NCBI RefSeq assembly: GCF_001049495.1 | Contig: NZ_CDWI01000011.1 | Coordinates: 620,001-684,000 of the forward strand | Length of the DNA stretch: 64,000 nucleotides | Direction of reading: 5' to 3' | Origin: Microbacterium sp. 3J1 | GTDB taxonomy: Bacteria; Actinomycetota; Actinomycetes; Actinomycetales; Microbacteriaceae | Shown: positions 56,815 to 64,000 of the stretch, in pieces | Position numbering within the stretch: the stretch's first letter is position 1 | Layout of the letters: every line of letters begins with the position of its first letter | Translations under genes and position numbers: made by a program | The notes under the pieces: generated by a model | Seen by the model: the letters and a program-made list of their open reading frames with translations, nothing else | The model's database searches: none | What the model was told of the DNA's origin: nothing

Positions 56815-56890
56815 CTGGCAAGGATACCGTCCGATCGTGCGTCGTCCTCGCGGGCCCGCACCGGCCCCGGCGAACGGTCGTCCGGCGACC

Positions 56891-56937
56891 GAGCACCCCG
56901 CGGCCGAGCCCCCCGCGGCCGAGCCCCCCGCGGCCGA
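56891..56937. repeat. 15-bp GC-rich tandem repeat, three copies
   Basis: Units GAGCACCCCGCGGCC, GAGCCCCCCGCGGCC and GAGCCCCCCGCGGCC occupy 56891-56935 and are followed by a partial unit, between the divergent asparaginase and OsmC genes. Each unit holds CCGCGG. Copy number is likely variable and may affect promoter spacing. Confidence 0.85.
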
Positions 56938-56956
56938 GCACTGGCAGACTGGAGGG

Positions 56957-57448
56957 ATGGCACACTCCGCCGCTCTCGGTGAGCACCACTACTCCCTGAC
57001 CTCGACCTGGACGGGCAACAGCGGGACCGGCACCAGCGGATACCGCGACTATCGGCGAGACGTCCTGCTCGAGGTCGACGGCAAGCCCGACATCCTGGCA
57101 TCGTCCGACAAGCCGTTCCGCGGAGACGCGACGCGGTGGAACCCCGAGGATCTGCTGCTGGCGTCGCTCTCCGAGTGCCATCTGCTGTCGTACCTCCATG
57201 CCTGCGTGACCGCCGGCGTGGTCGTGGTCTCCTACCGCGACTCGGCGTCGGGGATGATGCGTGAGAACGGGGCCGGCGGGGGAGCCTTCGTCGAGGTGAT
57301 GCTGCGACCGGAGGTCGTCGTCGCGGATCCCTCGATGATCGAGGCCGCCGAGCGGGCGCATGCGCAGGCGCGCGAGTGGTGCTTCATCGCCAACTCGATG
57401 AACTTCCCGGTACGGCACGAGGCGACGGTCACGGCCCTCGGGGCCTGA
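56957..57448 (+). CDS. OsmC-family peroxidase
   Basis: A 163-residue OsmC/Ohr-fold protein. The redox cysteines are in LSECHLLSYL and REWCFIANS, and the opening EHHYSLTSTWTGNSGTGTSGY is typical of the YhfA/OsmC-like branch. It would reduce organic hydroperoxides with thiols. ATG 56957 is preceded by GGAGGG; the longer frame upstream only encodes the Ala/Pro-rich 15-bp repeat, so it was not used. Confidence 0.9.
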   Translation: MAHSAALGEHHYSLTSTWTGNSGTGTSGYRDYRRDVLLEVDGKPDILASSDKPFRGDATRWNPEDLLLASLSECHLLSYLHACVTAGVVVVSYRDSASGMMRENGAGGGAFVEVMLRPEVVVADPSMIEAAERAHAQAREWCFIANSMNFPVRHEATVTALGA

Positions 57449-57490
57449 CCGGAACGCACCGGACCGGGAAGCGTCAGAGTCGGGGCGAAC

Positions 57491-58270
57491 TCAACGGCGT
57501 TCGTGCGGCAGAGCCTGCTTGATCTTCTCGATCGGTCCCTGAGCGGGTGCTTCGTTGTAGGAGCCGGCGAGCTCCTGACCGGACAGGGCGTGGATCGCCG
57601 CCATGATCTCATCCGTCGCCAGGCGGCGCGCACGCCCGCTCGATGCCGGACCGTGCGGAGACAGGTCGAGCGGTTCCCCGAACCGCACGGTGATGCGCTC
57701 CGCGAGCGTCGGGATCTTGGCTCCGACCGGCATGACCTTGTCCGTGCCGATCAGTCCCACCGGCACGACCTGCGCCCCGGTCTGCAGCGCGAGGAAGGCG
57801 ACACCCGTACGTCCCTTGTACAGACGGCCGTCGGTGGAGCGGGTGCCTTCGGGATACAGCGCGACCGCGAGTCCCTCGTCGAGCAGCTGACGCTGCTGGT
57901 CCAGTGCGTCGAGCGCGGCCTGGCCGGCGCCGCGACGCACCGGGATGGCGCCGATCGACTCGAAGAAGTTGCGGCTCAGCCAGCCACGCGCCCCGGTGCC
58001 TTCGAAGTAGCTGGACTTGGCGAGGAAGTGCACCGGTCGCGGAGCGGCGACCGGGATCGCGATCGAGTCGATGAACGACAGATGGTTGCTCGCGAAGATG
58101 ACCGCGCCCTCCTGGGGCACGTTCTCCTTGCCCTCGATGCGGGGGCGGTAGATCGTCCTGGCGAGGATGCTGATGAGGCTGCGGCCCAGAACATAGGTGA
58201 GCCCTGCGTGACGAGGCTTCGCGGTCTCTGCGGGCGACGGTTCGGGCTCCACGGACTGCTCTGACGTCAT
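57491..58270 (-). CDS. PlsC-like 1-acylglycerol-3-phosphate acyltransferase
   Basis: A 259-residue lysophospholipid acyltransferase. The catalytic HX4D motif is in SNHLSFIDSIA and the substrate motif is LYPEGTRSTDG. It is expected to add the second acyl chain in phosphatidate synthesis. One N-terminal hydrophobic segment would hold it at the membrane. It is divergent from the FKBP lipoprotein gene. Confidence 0.9.
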   Translation of the reverse strand: MTSEQSVEPEPSPAETAKPRHAGLTYVLGRSLISILARTIYRPRIEGKENVPQEGAVIFASNHLSFIDSIAIPVAAPRPVHFLAKSSYFEGTGARGWLSRNFFESIGAIPVRRGAGQAALDALDQQRQLLDEGLAVALYPEGTRSTDGRLYKGRTGVAFLALQTGAQVVPVGLIGTDKVMPVGAKIPTLAERITVRFGEPLDLSPHGPASSGRARRLATDEIMAAIHALSGQELAGSYNEAPAQGPIEKIKQALPHERR

Positions 58271-58396
58271 CAGAGCAGGTTACTCCGGAATCCATGCCGG
58301 CATCGGAATGGAGCTCCGGCGCGCGTCTCCCAGCGCGGACAAAGGGGTATGGGGGATGATGGGGGTTTGTCCCGCCCGCGATCTCGAGGTCTCACT

Positions 58397-59380
58397 GTGC
58401 GCAAGCGTCCGCTCATCGTCCTGTCCACCGTCGCCGCGGCGACCCTGCTCCTGGCCGGATGCTCCGGCGATGCAGCGCCGGAGTCGACGGGCACGGCCGC
58501 TCCGTCGGCCGACGCCTCGTGCCTCGCGGATCTTCCCTCCGGCGCGGGCTCCGACGCCGTCGCGGTCGAGGGTTCCGGCGCTGGTGCCACAGTCTCCGTC
58601 CCGGCGGGCACCGAGATCACAGAGGCGCAGCGGAGCGTCGTCGTCGAGGGCGATGGCGATGAGGTCCTTCCCGGCGATCTCGTGTCGCTTCGCTACCAGC
58701 TCGTCGACGCGACGACGAACGAGGTGCTGAGCACGTCCGAGCGTGGCCCGGACGGCGTTCTGTCGGCTCTGCTCTCGACGCAGAACCCGCAGCAGATGGT
58801 CGACCCCACGCAGTCCACGGTGTTCACGGTCGCGGCCGAGTGCCTGCCGATCGGCTCCAGCGTGGTCCTGACCCTTCCGGCGGCGCAGGAGGGCTCGCAC
58901 GCGAGCATCCTGTACGTCGAGACGATCGAGCAGCTGCCCGTCATCGCCTCGGGTTCCGAGCAGGAGCCGGCCGATGGGGCTCCCGCGGTCGAACTCGACG
59001 ACGCCGGGTCGCCGTCCATCACCATCCCCGACGGGGATGCGCCGGCGGAGACCGAGGTCGTCGTCCTCAAGCAGGGTGAGGGTGCTGAGGTCGCACCGGG
59101 CGATCTCGTCACCGTCCAGTACCGGGGCGTGAAGTGGTCGGACGGCAGCGAGTTCGATTCGAGCTGGGGCCGTGACGCCGTGCCGGCGCAGTTCCAGACC
59201 AGTGGCGTGGTGACGGGATTCCGTCTCGCACTCGAAGGACAGAAGGTCGGCTCGCAGGTGCTCGTCACGATGCCTCCGAAGGACGGCTACGGCGCCTCTG
59301 AGGGCAACGAGCTCCAGAACGAGTCGCTCGTGTTCGTCGTCGACATCCTCGCGACCACTCCGATCGAGCAGGCTCCGTAA
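58397..59380 (+). CDS. FKBP-type peptidyl-prolyl isomerase lipoprotein
   Basis: A 327-residue exported lipoprotein. The signal peptide ends in the lipobox LLAGC. An N-terminal FKBP-like domain (about 75-190) and a C-terminal canonical FKBP domain (VTVQYRGVKWSDGSEFDSSW, VTGFRLALEGQKVGSQVLV) follow, joined by an acidic linker. It should help fold secreted proteins. GTG 58397 begins VRKRPLIVLST. Confidence 0.9.
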   Translation: MRKRPLIVLSTVAAATLLLAGCSGDAAPESTGTAAPSADASCLADLPSGAGSDAVAVEGSGAGATVSVPAGTEITEAQRSVVVEGDGDEVLPGDLVSLRYQLVDATTNEVLSTSERGPDGVLSALLSTQNPQQMVDPTQSTVFTVAAECLPIGSSVVLTLPAAQEGSHASILYVETIEQLPVIASGSEQEPADGAPAVELDDAGSPSITIPDGDAPAETEVVVLKQGEGAEVAPGDLVTVQYRGVKWSDGSEFDSSWGRDAVPAQFQTSGVVTGFRLALEGQKVGSQVLVTMPPKDGYGASEGNELQNESLVFVVDILATTPIEQAP

Positions 59381-59421
59381 GCCGCGTCGAGCGGGCCGAG
59401 GGCGTGTCATAGGCTGGCGGC

Positions 59422-60504
59422 ATGCGTCGCATCATCGTCCTCGGCTCCACCGGCTCCATCGGCACCCAGGCGCTCGACGTCATCAGGGCCAATCCACGGC
59501 GGTTCGAGCTCGTCGGGCTCGCTGCGGGCTCCAACAGCGAGATGCTCGCGGAGCAGGCGGCCGCGTTCCAGGTGGAGGACACGGCGCTGGGGGCCGACCA
59601 GGCCGAGCAGCTGGTCCGTGACGTCGAGGCGGACGTCGTCCTCAACGCCATCACCGGATCGATCGGACTCGGTTCGACGCTCGCCGCGTTGAAGGCGGGG
59701 CGGACGCTGGCGCTCGCGAACAAGGAGTCGCTCATCGTCGGGGGCGAGCTCGTTCTCGCGGCGGCGGCACCCGAGCAGATCGTCCCGGTGGACTCCGAGC
59801 ACTCCGCGCTCGCGCAGGCGCTCCGCAGCGGAACGCATGCGGAGGTGCGGCGGTTGGTCGTGACCGCATCGGGCGGTCCGTTCCGCGGTCGCTCCCGCGA
59901 GACGATGCGTGACGTGACGCCGCAGGAGGCCCTCGCCCACCCGACCTGGGACATGGGGCGGATGGTGACCACGAACTCTGCCACGCTCGTGAACAAGGGG
60001 CTCGAGGTGATCGAAGCCCACCTCCTCTTCGATGTGGCCTACGACGACATCGAGGTCGTCGTGCATCCGCAGTCGATCGTCCATTCCATGGTCGAGTTCG
60101 TCGACGGGTCGACGATCGCCCAGGCCTCGCCCCCGGACATGCGGCTTCCGATCTCGCTCGGGTTGGACTGGCCCCACCGGGTCGGCGGGGTCGGACGACC
60201 TCTGGACTGGACGACGGCCTCGTCGTGGACGTTCGAGCCCCTCGACGACGCCGCCTTCCCCGCGGTCGACCTCGCCAAGTCGGTGGGACGCGCCGGATCC
60301 ACCTTCCCGGCCGTCTACAACGCGGCCAACGAGCAGGCGGTCATCGCCTTCCATGAGGGGCGCATCCCGTTCCTCGAGATCGTCGACACGATCTCGCGCG
60401 TGGTCGATGCGCACGAGCCGCCGCAGACGCTGACGGTCGAATCCCTCGCGGAGGCCGAGACGTGGGCCCGGCGCACGGCCGACCGATTCATCGACCGGGC
60501 CTGA
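59422..60504 (+). CDS. dxr: 1-deoxy-D-xylulose 5-phosphate reductoisomerase
   Basis: A 360-residue NADPH enzyme, second step of the MEP isoprenoid pathway. The NADPH motif [14 protein letters not shown], the [14 protein letters not shown] segment and the metal/substrate site [12 protein letters not shown] are intact, as is [10 protein letters not shown]. It starts at ATG 59422. In many actinobacteria dxr is directly followed by the site-2 protease; here 3.2 kb of minus-strand genes intervene. Confidence 0.97.
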   Translation: MRRIIVLGSTGSIGTQALDVIRANPRRFELVGLAAGSNSEMLAEQAAAFQVEDTALGADQAEQLVRDVEADVVLNAITGSIGLGSTLAALKAGRTLALANKESLIVGGELVLAAAAPEQIVPVDSEHSALAQALRSGTHAEVRRLVVTASGGPFRGRSRETMRDVTPQEALAHPTWDMGRMVTTNSATLVNKGLEVIEAHLLFDVAYDDIEVVVHPQSIVHSMVEFVDGSTIAQASPPDMRLPISLGLDWPHRVGGVGRPLDWTTASSWTFEPLDDAAFPAVDLAKSVGRAGSTFPAVYNAANEQAVIAFHEGRIPFLEIVDTISRVVDAHEPPQTLTVESLAEAETWARRTADRFIDRA

Positions 60505-60541
60505 CCGCGGCGCGAGCGAGCTCCGTGCTCCGCGAGGTCAG
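60501..60541. terminator. Weak inverted repeat between convergent dxr and murE-like
   Basis: CTGACC (60501-60506) and GGTCAG (60536-60541) pair around a GC-rich spacer that overlaps both stop codons. Possible terminator; the stem is short. Confidence 0.3.
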
Positions 60542-62160
60542 TCCTCGTCGGGGTAGGGGACCGGCCAGCGGGAGTCGGGCACGGGCCATCCGGCAGCGCG
60601 CAGCGCCCGGCGGGCCAGCTCCCGCGCCGAGTACGGAGTGCGCACTCCGCGGATGTCGCGGTAGTCCTGGTGGCCGGGGCCGGCCCACAGGATGGCGTCT
60701 CCCTCACCCACGAGTCCGACCGCCGCGGCGATGGCCTGCTCGGGCGGCGAGTACTCGTGGATCTGGGCGTCCGGCCGTGCCCTGCGCGCGCCCTCGACGA
60801 GCGTGGCCCTGATCGAGTCCGGGTCTTCGAAGCGGGGGTGGTGATCCGTGACGACGAGGATGTCGCTGCCCTCGACGGCCGTGCGAGCCATGTCGAACCG
60901 CTTGCTCGCGTCGCGATCGCCGTCGGCGCCGAACAGCATGAGGACCTTGCCGGGCGTCACGCGGCGGACAGCGGCGAGCGTCTTCTCGAACGCGTCGGGC
61001 GAGTGCCCGAAGTCGACGAAGACCGCCGGGCCGGATTCTCCGGAGACGAGCTGCGTCCTGCCGGGCAGATACGCGCGGATGCCGCCGTCGCGCTCGAGCG
61101 CGTCGACGATGCGGTCCCAGGCGTAGCCGCCCTCCAGGAGCATGACGATCGCGAGCGCCGCGTTCGCCGCCATGTGCTGGCCGATCACGGGAACCGTCGT
61201 CGTGAGGGTTCCCGAGGGGCCGGTGAGAGTGAACGTCGTTCCTGAGGTCCGCTCCTCGTCGATCACGACCACCCAGTCGGCGCGTGCAGAGCCCTCAGGG
61301 TCGGCGGCGATCGACGGCGTGCCCACCGTCACGAGAGGGATCTCCGCGCGCTGGACGACGGCTGCACCCGATGGGGAGTCGATGCACACGACGCCACGCC
61401 GCGCGCGGTCGGGGCGGAAGAGCGGCAGCTTGGCCTCGAAGTACTCCTCCATGTCGGCGTAATCGTCGAGATGGTCGTGGCTGAGGTTGGTGAACCCCGC
61501 CACGTCGAACAGGATCCCGTCGACGCGGTGACGGGAGAGCGCCTGAGCGCTGACCTCGACCGCCACGGCCTCGACCTCGCGCTCGCGCATGAGGGCGAGC
61601 AGCGCATGCATCTCGGACGCCTCGGGGGTGGTGAGCCGCGACACGATGACCTCGCCGGCGATATGGCGCTCCGCCGTAGAAGAGAGACCCGTCACGACGC
61701 CGAGCTGATCGAGGATGCCCTCGAGAAGGTGCGACACGCTCGTCTTGCCGTTCGTGCCCGTCGTGGCGAACAGGGTCGGCAGCGGTGCACCGGCACCGGT
61801 CCCGTATACCCAGGCGCTCAGCGCTCCGAGGATTCCACGCGGATCGTCGACGATGAGGACGGGCAGGCCCGCAGGCGCGGCGATGGCCGCCCCCGCCTCG
61901 TCGGTGATGATCGCGACGGCGCCCTTCTCCGCGGCCGCAGCCGCGAACTCGGCGCCGTGGCGGTTGACGCCGTGGATCGCGACGAAGGCCTCCCCGGGGC
62001 GAAGGTCGGCGGTCGCGAGAGTGATGCCGGACACGATCACCCCGTCGACGTCGCCGCGGACGTCGCGAGCGAATCGGGAGGCGAGTTCGGACAGCTCACG
62101 CCGGGGTGGGTTCGCGGGGCGGAGCACGGGAGGCAGGCTCGGTTGTTGTTCAATCGACAT
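60538..62160 (-). CDS. murE: MurE-like UDP-MurNAc-tripeptide ligase
   Basis: A 540-residue Mur ligase. It has the ATP loop TGTNGKTSVSHLLEG, SRLTTPEASEMHALL, NLSHDHLDDYADMEEYF and the C-terminal FGADGDRDASKRF. The amino acid-recognition motif, DNPR in DAP-adding enzymes, reads DHHPRFEDP here, so the third residue may be Lys or ornithine, as in Microbacterium peptidoglycans; that is inference. It stands outside a division-and-cell-wall cluster, so a second copy may exist elsewhere. Confidence 0.82.
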   Translation of the reverse strand: MSIEQQPSLPPVLRPANPPRRELSELASRFARDVRGDVDGVIVSGITLATADLRPGEAFVAIHGVNRHGAEFAAAAAEKGAVAIITDEAGAAIAAPAGLPVLIVDDPRGILGALSAWVYGTGAGAPLPTLFATTGTNGKTSVSHLLEGILDQLGVVTGLSSTAERHIAGEVIVSRLTTPEASEMHALLALMREREVEAVAVEVSAQALSRHRVDGILFDVAGFTNLSHDHLDDYADMEEYFEAKLPLFRPDRARRGVVCIDSPSGAAVVQRAEIPLVTVGTPSIAADPEGSARADWVVVIDEERTSGTTFTLTGPSGTLTTTVPVIGQHMAANAALAIVMLLEGGYAWDRIVDALERDGGIRAYLPGRTQLVSGESGPAVFVDFGHSPDAFEKTLAAVRRVTPGKVLMLFGADGDRDASKRFDMARTAVEGSDILVVTDHHPRFEDPDSIRATLVEGARRARPDAQIHEYSPPEQAIAAAVGLVGEGDAILWAGPGHQDYRDIRGVRTPYSARELARRALRAAGWPVPDSRWPVPYPDED

Positions 62161-62255
62161 GTCGCATCCATGTTCTCACGGCTCGCACGTCGGTCCCTGG
62201 TGCGGCGCGTCTCCCGGCTGCGGAGAACGGCTGGGAGACGCGCCGCAGAAGGGTG

Positions 62256-62927
62256 TCAGGCCTTGCGTCGGTATACGAGGACCGAGACGACGAGCGCAGC
62301 GACCCCGGCGACGAGCCCGCTCGCGCCGAGAACGGTTCCGAGCGCGTCGGTCGCCGGTGCCTCGGCGTCCGACTCCTCACGTGTCGCCTCCGCCGTGGCT
62401 CCGTGCTCGCCGTGCGACCCGTCGGCCGCGGCGGCGACCTCGACCACCGGCGCGGGGGCGTCGAGGCTGTGCGGGTCCTGGCCGTCCTCGGCGATCTCCG
62501 TCCACTCGGTGCTCCCCTCGACGCACGTCTGGATCACCGGGAAGGCGAGGCTGTCGGGGGTGTCCTCGTCGAGGCCGACCGACATGCTGACGGCGCCGCG
62601 GAGGTCGTTGGGAACGGGGGTGACTGCGGTGTATGTCACGGCGCTGACGAGGCCGTCGTCTCCGCGCTCGATGTCGATCGTCCAATCGCTGTCCGCAGTG
62701 GGCGCGACAGACGCGAGCCCCTCCGGCATCGTGATCTTCAAGGAGGTGGTCGGCGACGTCTCGCAGCCGTGTGCGAACGAGAAGGTGAGGACGCCGTGGT
62801 CGCCCGCGACGAGCTCGTCAGGGCTGACGCCGACGTGCGCGCTGGCCATGGCGGGGATGGCGAGGGCGAGGACTGCGCCTCCGATGAGTCCGGCGGCGAG
62901 GGTGCGGGGCGTGGTGAGGGAACGCAT
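62256..62927 (-). CDS. YcnI-like copper-binding membrane protein
   Basis: A 223-residue protein. The signal peptide ends before HVGVSPDELVAGDHGVLTF, so His is the first mature residue, and the conserved FAHGCETSPTTSLKITMP holds a second His and Cys. A disordered acidic stretch and a C-terminal helix (LGASGLVAGVAALVVSVLVY) with basic end anchor it. YcnI proteins bind Cu(II) through the amino-terminal His. It is preceded on the same strand... that is, followed in transcription by nothing obvious; the neighbour at 63017 lies upstream. Confidence 0.88.
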   Translation of the reverse strand: MRSLTTPRTLAAGLIGGAVLALAIPAMASAHVGVSPDELVAGDHGVLTFSFAHGCETSPTTSLKITMPEGLASVAPTADSDWTIDIERGDDGLVSAVTYTAVTPVPNDLRGAVSMSVGLDEDTPDSLAFPVIQTCVEGSTEWTEIAEDGQDPHSLDAPAPVVEVAAAADGSHGEHGATAEATREESDAEAPATDALGTVLGASGLVAGVAALVVSVLVYRRKA

Positions 62928-63016
62928 GGTGATACTCCTGAATGCTCGTGTGCGGGCGCGCGAGAAGGCGCGGAGGTCCGCGGGGTGGAAGATCCGCCGT
63001 GCAGGCGGTGAGTCGA

Positions 63017-63589
63017 TCAGACGAGCGAGGGAGGTCCTCTGCGGGATATCGACGAGGCGAGTCCCGCGGAGAGGGGGAGGAAGAGCGAGGAGATCAGAGA
63101 GGCGGGACGCGCATGGTCCGGGAGGTGAGTCGCGGAGACGCGGAGGAGCCGTGCGCGCACCCAGTCGGCGATCGCGCGCACCATCGACTCGCCGTGCCAG
63201 AGCAGCATGGTGGTGACGATCGCCGCGGCGATGTGGGCCGCGACCATGAGTGCGCCGGGCGCCGCCGATTGCGTGACAGGGCCGAAGGCGGCGAGATCGA
63301 CGTGATGGTGGTGGGTGTCGACGGCCCGGATGCCGGTGGGCGAACCCAGCATCTGGAACACGACGTGGAACGCCGCCTGGCTGACGAGCACGGTGAGCGC
63401 GACCCGCCGACGGGAGGCGCGGACGCCGATGAGCACCGCGGCCACGGGAACCAGAAGAGAGGCGACAGCGAGCACGAGGAGCGGATGCGGTGCCGCCCCG
63501 CCTGCGACCGTGTGCGACGCCGCCGCGAGGAGGGTGGCCACCGTCGACGCCGCTGCCGCACGCAGAAGTCGCAGCTGGCGGGAGGTCAC
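63017..63589 (-). CDS. Membrane protein with four-histidine loop, copper-linked
   Basis: A 190-residue protein with about four helices. The loop DTHHHHVDLAAFG holds four consecutive His residues between membrane segments, a likely metal-binding feature. It lies upstream of and in line with the YcnI-like gene with a 90-bp gap, as is common in actinobacteria. The C-terminal end (SLISSLFLPLSAGLASSISRRGP) is hydrophobic and basic. Function is inferred to be copper handling; the family is not named with confidence. Confidence 0.7.
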   Translation of the reverse strand: MTSRQLRLLRAAAASTVATLLAAASHTVAGGAAPHPLLVLAVASLLVPVAAVLIGVRASRRRVALTVLVSQAAFHVVFQMLGSPTGIRAVDTHHHHVDLAAFGPVTQSAAPGALMVAAHIAAAIVTTMLLWHGESMVRAIADWVRARLLRVSATHLPDHARPASLISSLFLPLSAGLASSISRRGPPSLV

Positions 63590-63670
63590 GCTCTCAGCCT
63601 AATCGGTCGTCTCGGTGCCGCCCGTCGCGGGCCGGGCGGATTCCTAGCGGGAGGGCAGTACCGTAGGCAC

Positions 63671-64000
63671 GTGGAAATCCTGCTCTATCTGGCCGGCATC
63701 TTGTTCATGCTGATCGGCCTCGGCCTGTCGATCGGTCTGCACGAGATCGGCCACCTCGTGCCGGCGAAACTGTTCGGCGTGCGCGTGGGGCAGTACATGA
63801 TCGGCTTCGGGCCACGCCTCTGGTCGAAGCGGATCGGTGAGACCGAGTACGGCGTCAAGCTGCTGCCCCTGGGCGGGTTCATCTCCATGTCCGGCATGTA
63901 TCCGGCATCCCGCAACGCCGGTCCGGCGCGGGGGATCTTCCGCGCCCTCGTCCAGGACGCGCGTTCCGCCAACGACGAGACGATCGCAGAGGGCGCCGAG
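63671..64000 (+). CDS. rseP: Site-2 protease (RseP/Rip1 family), N-terminal part; cut by window end
   Basis: The first 110 codons of a zinc intramembrane protease. Helix one has the HExxH motif (LHEIGHLVPAKLFG), and GVKLLPLGGFISMSGMYP continues the conserved region. Such proteases cut anti-sigma factors and signal peptides within the membrane. The start GTG 63671 begins VEILLYLAGILFML. The second metal ligand and PDZ domain lie beyond the window. Confidence 0.92.
   Translation, partial: MEILLYLAGILFMLIGLGLSIGLHEIGHLVPAKLFGVRVGQYMIGFGPRLWSKRIGETEYGVKLLPLGGFISMSGMYPASRNAGPARGIFRALVQDARSANDETIAEGAE

Noticed and set aside
56798-56956. Longer N-terminus for OsmC
   Set aside because: The extension would be encoded by the 15-bp tandem repeat, and a strong GGAGGG site favours ATG 56957.

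Overview
The window reads as a high-GC actinobacterial chromosome, most likely a Microbacterium or a close relative. Evidence: GTG starts are common, 4-bp ATGA/GTGA overlaps are frequent, the lysA, hom-thrB-rho-prfA and atpBEFHAGDC loci are actinobacterial in layout, and the ars operon has the arsT-arsX-acr3-arsRC2-arsC1 layout that I recall being described from a Microbacterium. The species is inference.

The window has two halves. From 1 to about 26 kb lies accessory DNA. First comes an arsenic block: an arsR cut by the window edge, an ArsO-like flavoprotein, the Cys-poor reductase arsC3, and divergent from it the operon arsT(trxB)-arsX(trxA)-acr3-arsRC2-arsC1. Next is a Cd/Pb block: a CmtR-type sensor with its three ligand cysteines plus a small CDF exporter, then a BASS/ACR3-like permease on the other strand. 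A third block (8.4-17.7 kb) handles copper and the cell envelope: a small membrane protein, a DsbA-like thioredoxin-fold protein, CzcD-like CDF, CopC, LspA, a small membrane protein, CtaG, Lnt, a DUF3515-type lipoprotein, a CopD-CtaG fusion and a second CopC. An oppositely oriented remnant follows (metallophosphoesterase with a VbhA-like tail, MbcA/ParS-like protein, and a 20-codon stub). A recombination region (19.4-25.9 kb) then holds two divergent DDE transposase-like proteins and two tyrosine-recombinase-like proteins that have lost most catalytic residues, together with a helicase-associated-domain protein and an XRE-like regulator. The accessory half ends beside a tRNA-Arg(CCG) gene, a common integration target.

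From 26.1 kb to the end the genes are housekeeping: a GDSL/SGNH hydrolase, argS, an LmeA-like protein, a YihY/BrkB-like membrane protein, lysA, hom, thrB, rho, prfA, a holin-like membrane protein, cysE-cysK on the minus strand, prmC, a Sua5/TsaC protein, wecA-like transferase, an AtpI-like protein, the complete ATP synthase operon, yaaA, a DUF5684-type protein, a PP2C phosphatase, an EccC/FtsK-like ATPase, an asparaginase, OsmC, a PlsC-like acyltransferase, an FKBP lipoprotein, dxr, a MurE-like ligase, a YcnI-like copper protein with a partner membrane protein, and the start of a site-2 protease (rseP/rip1).

Functionally, the arsenic operon couples arsenate reduction to its own thioredoxin system and exports arsenite through Acr3. 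The copper block joins periplasmic copper binding and import (CopC/CopD), oxidase copper delivery (CtaG) and lipoprotein maturation (LspA/Lnt). The most unusual part is the recombination region: a degenerate tyrosine recombinase is translationally coupled to a DDE transposase, and a second, divergent set of the same two protein types lies beside it. No intergenic gap exceeds 300 bases. No CRISPR array or rRNA gene was seen.
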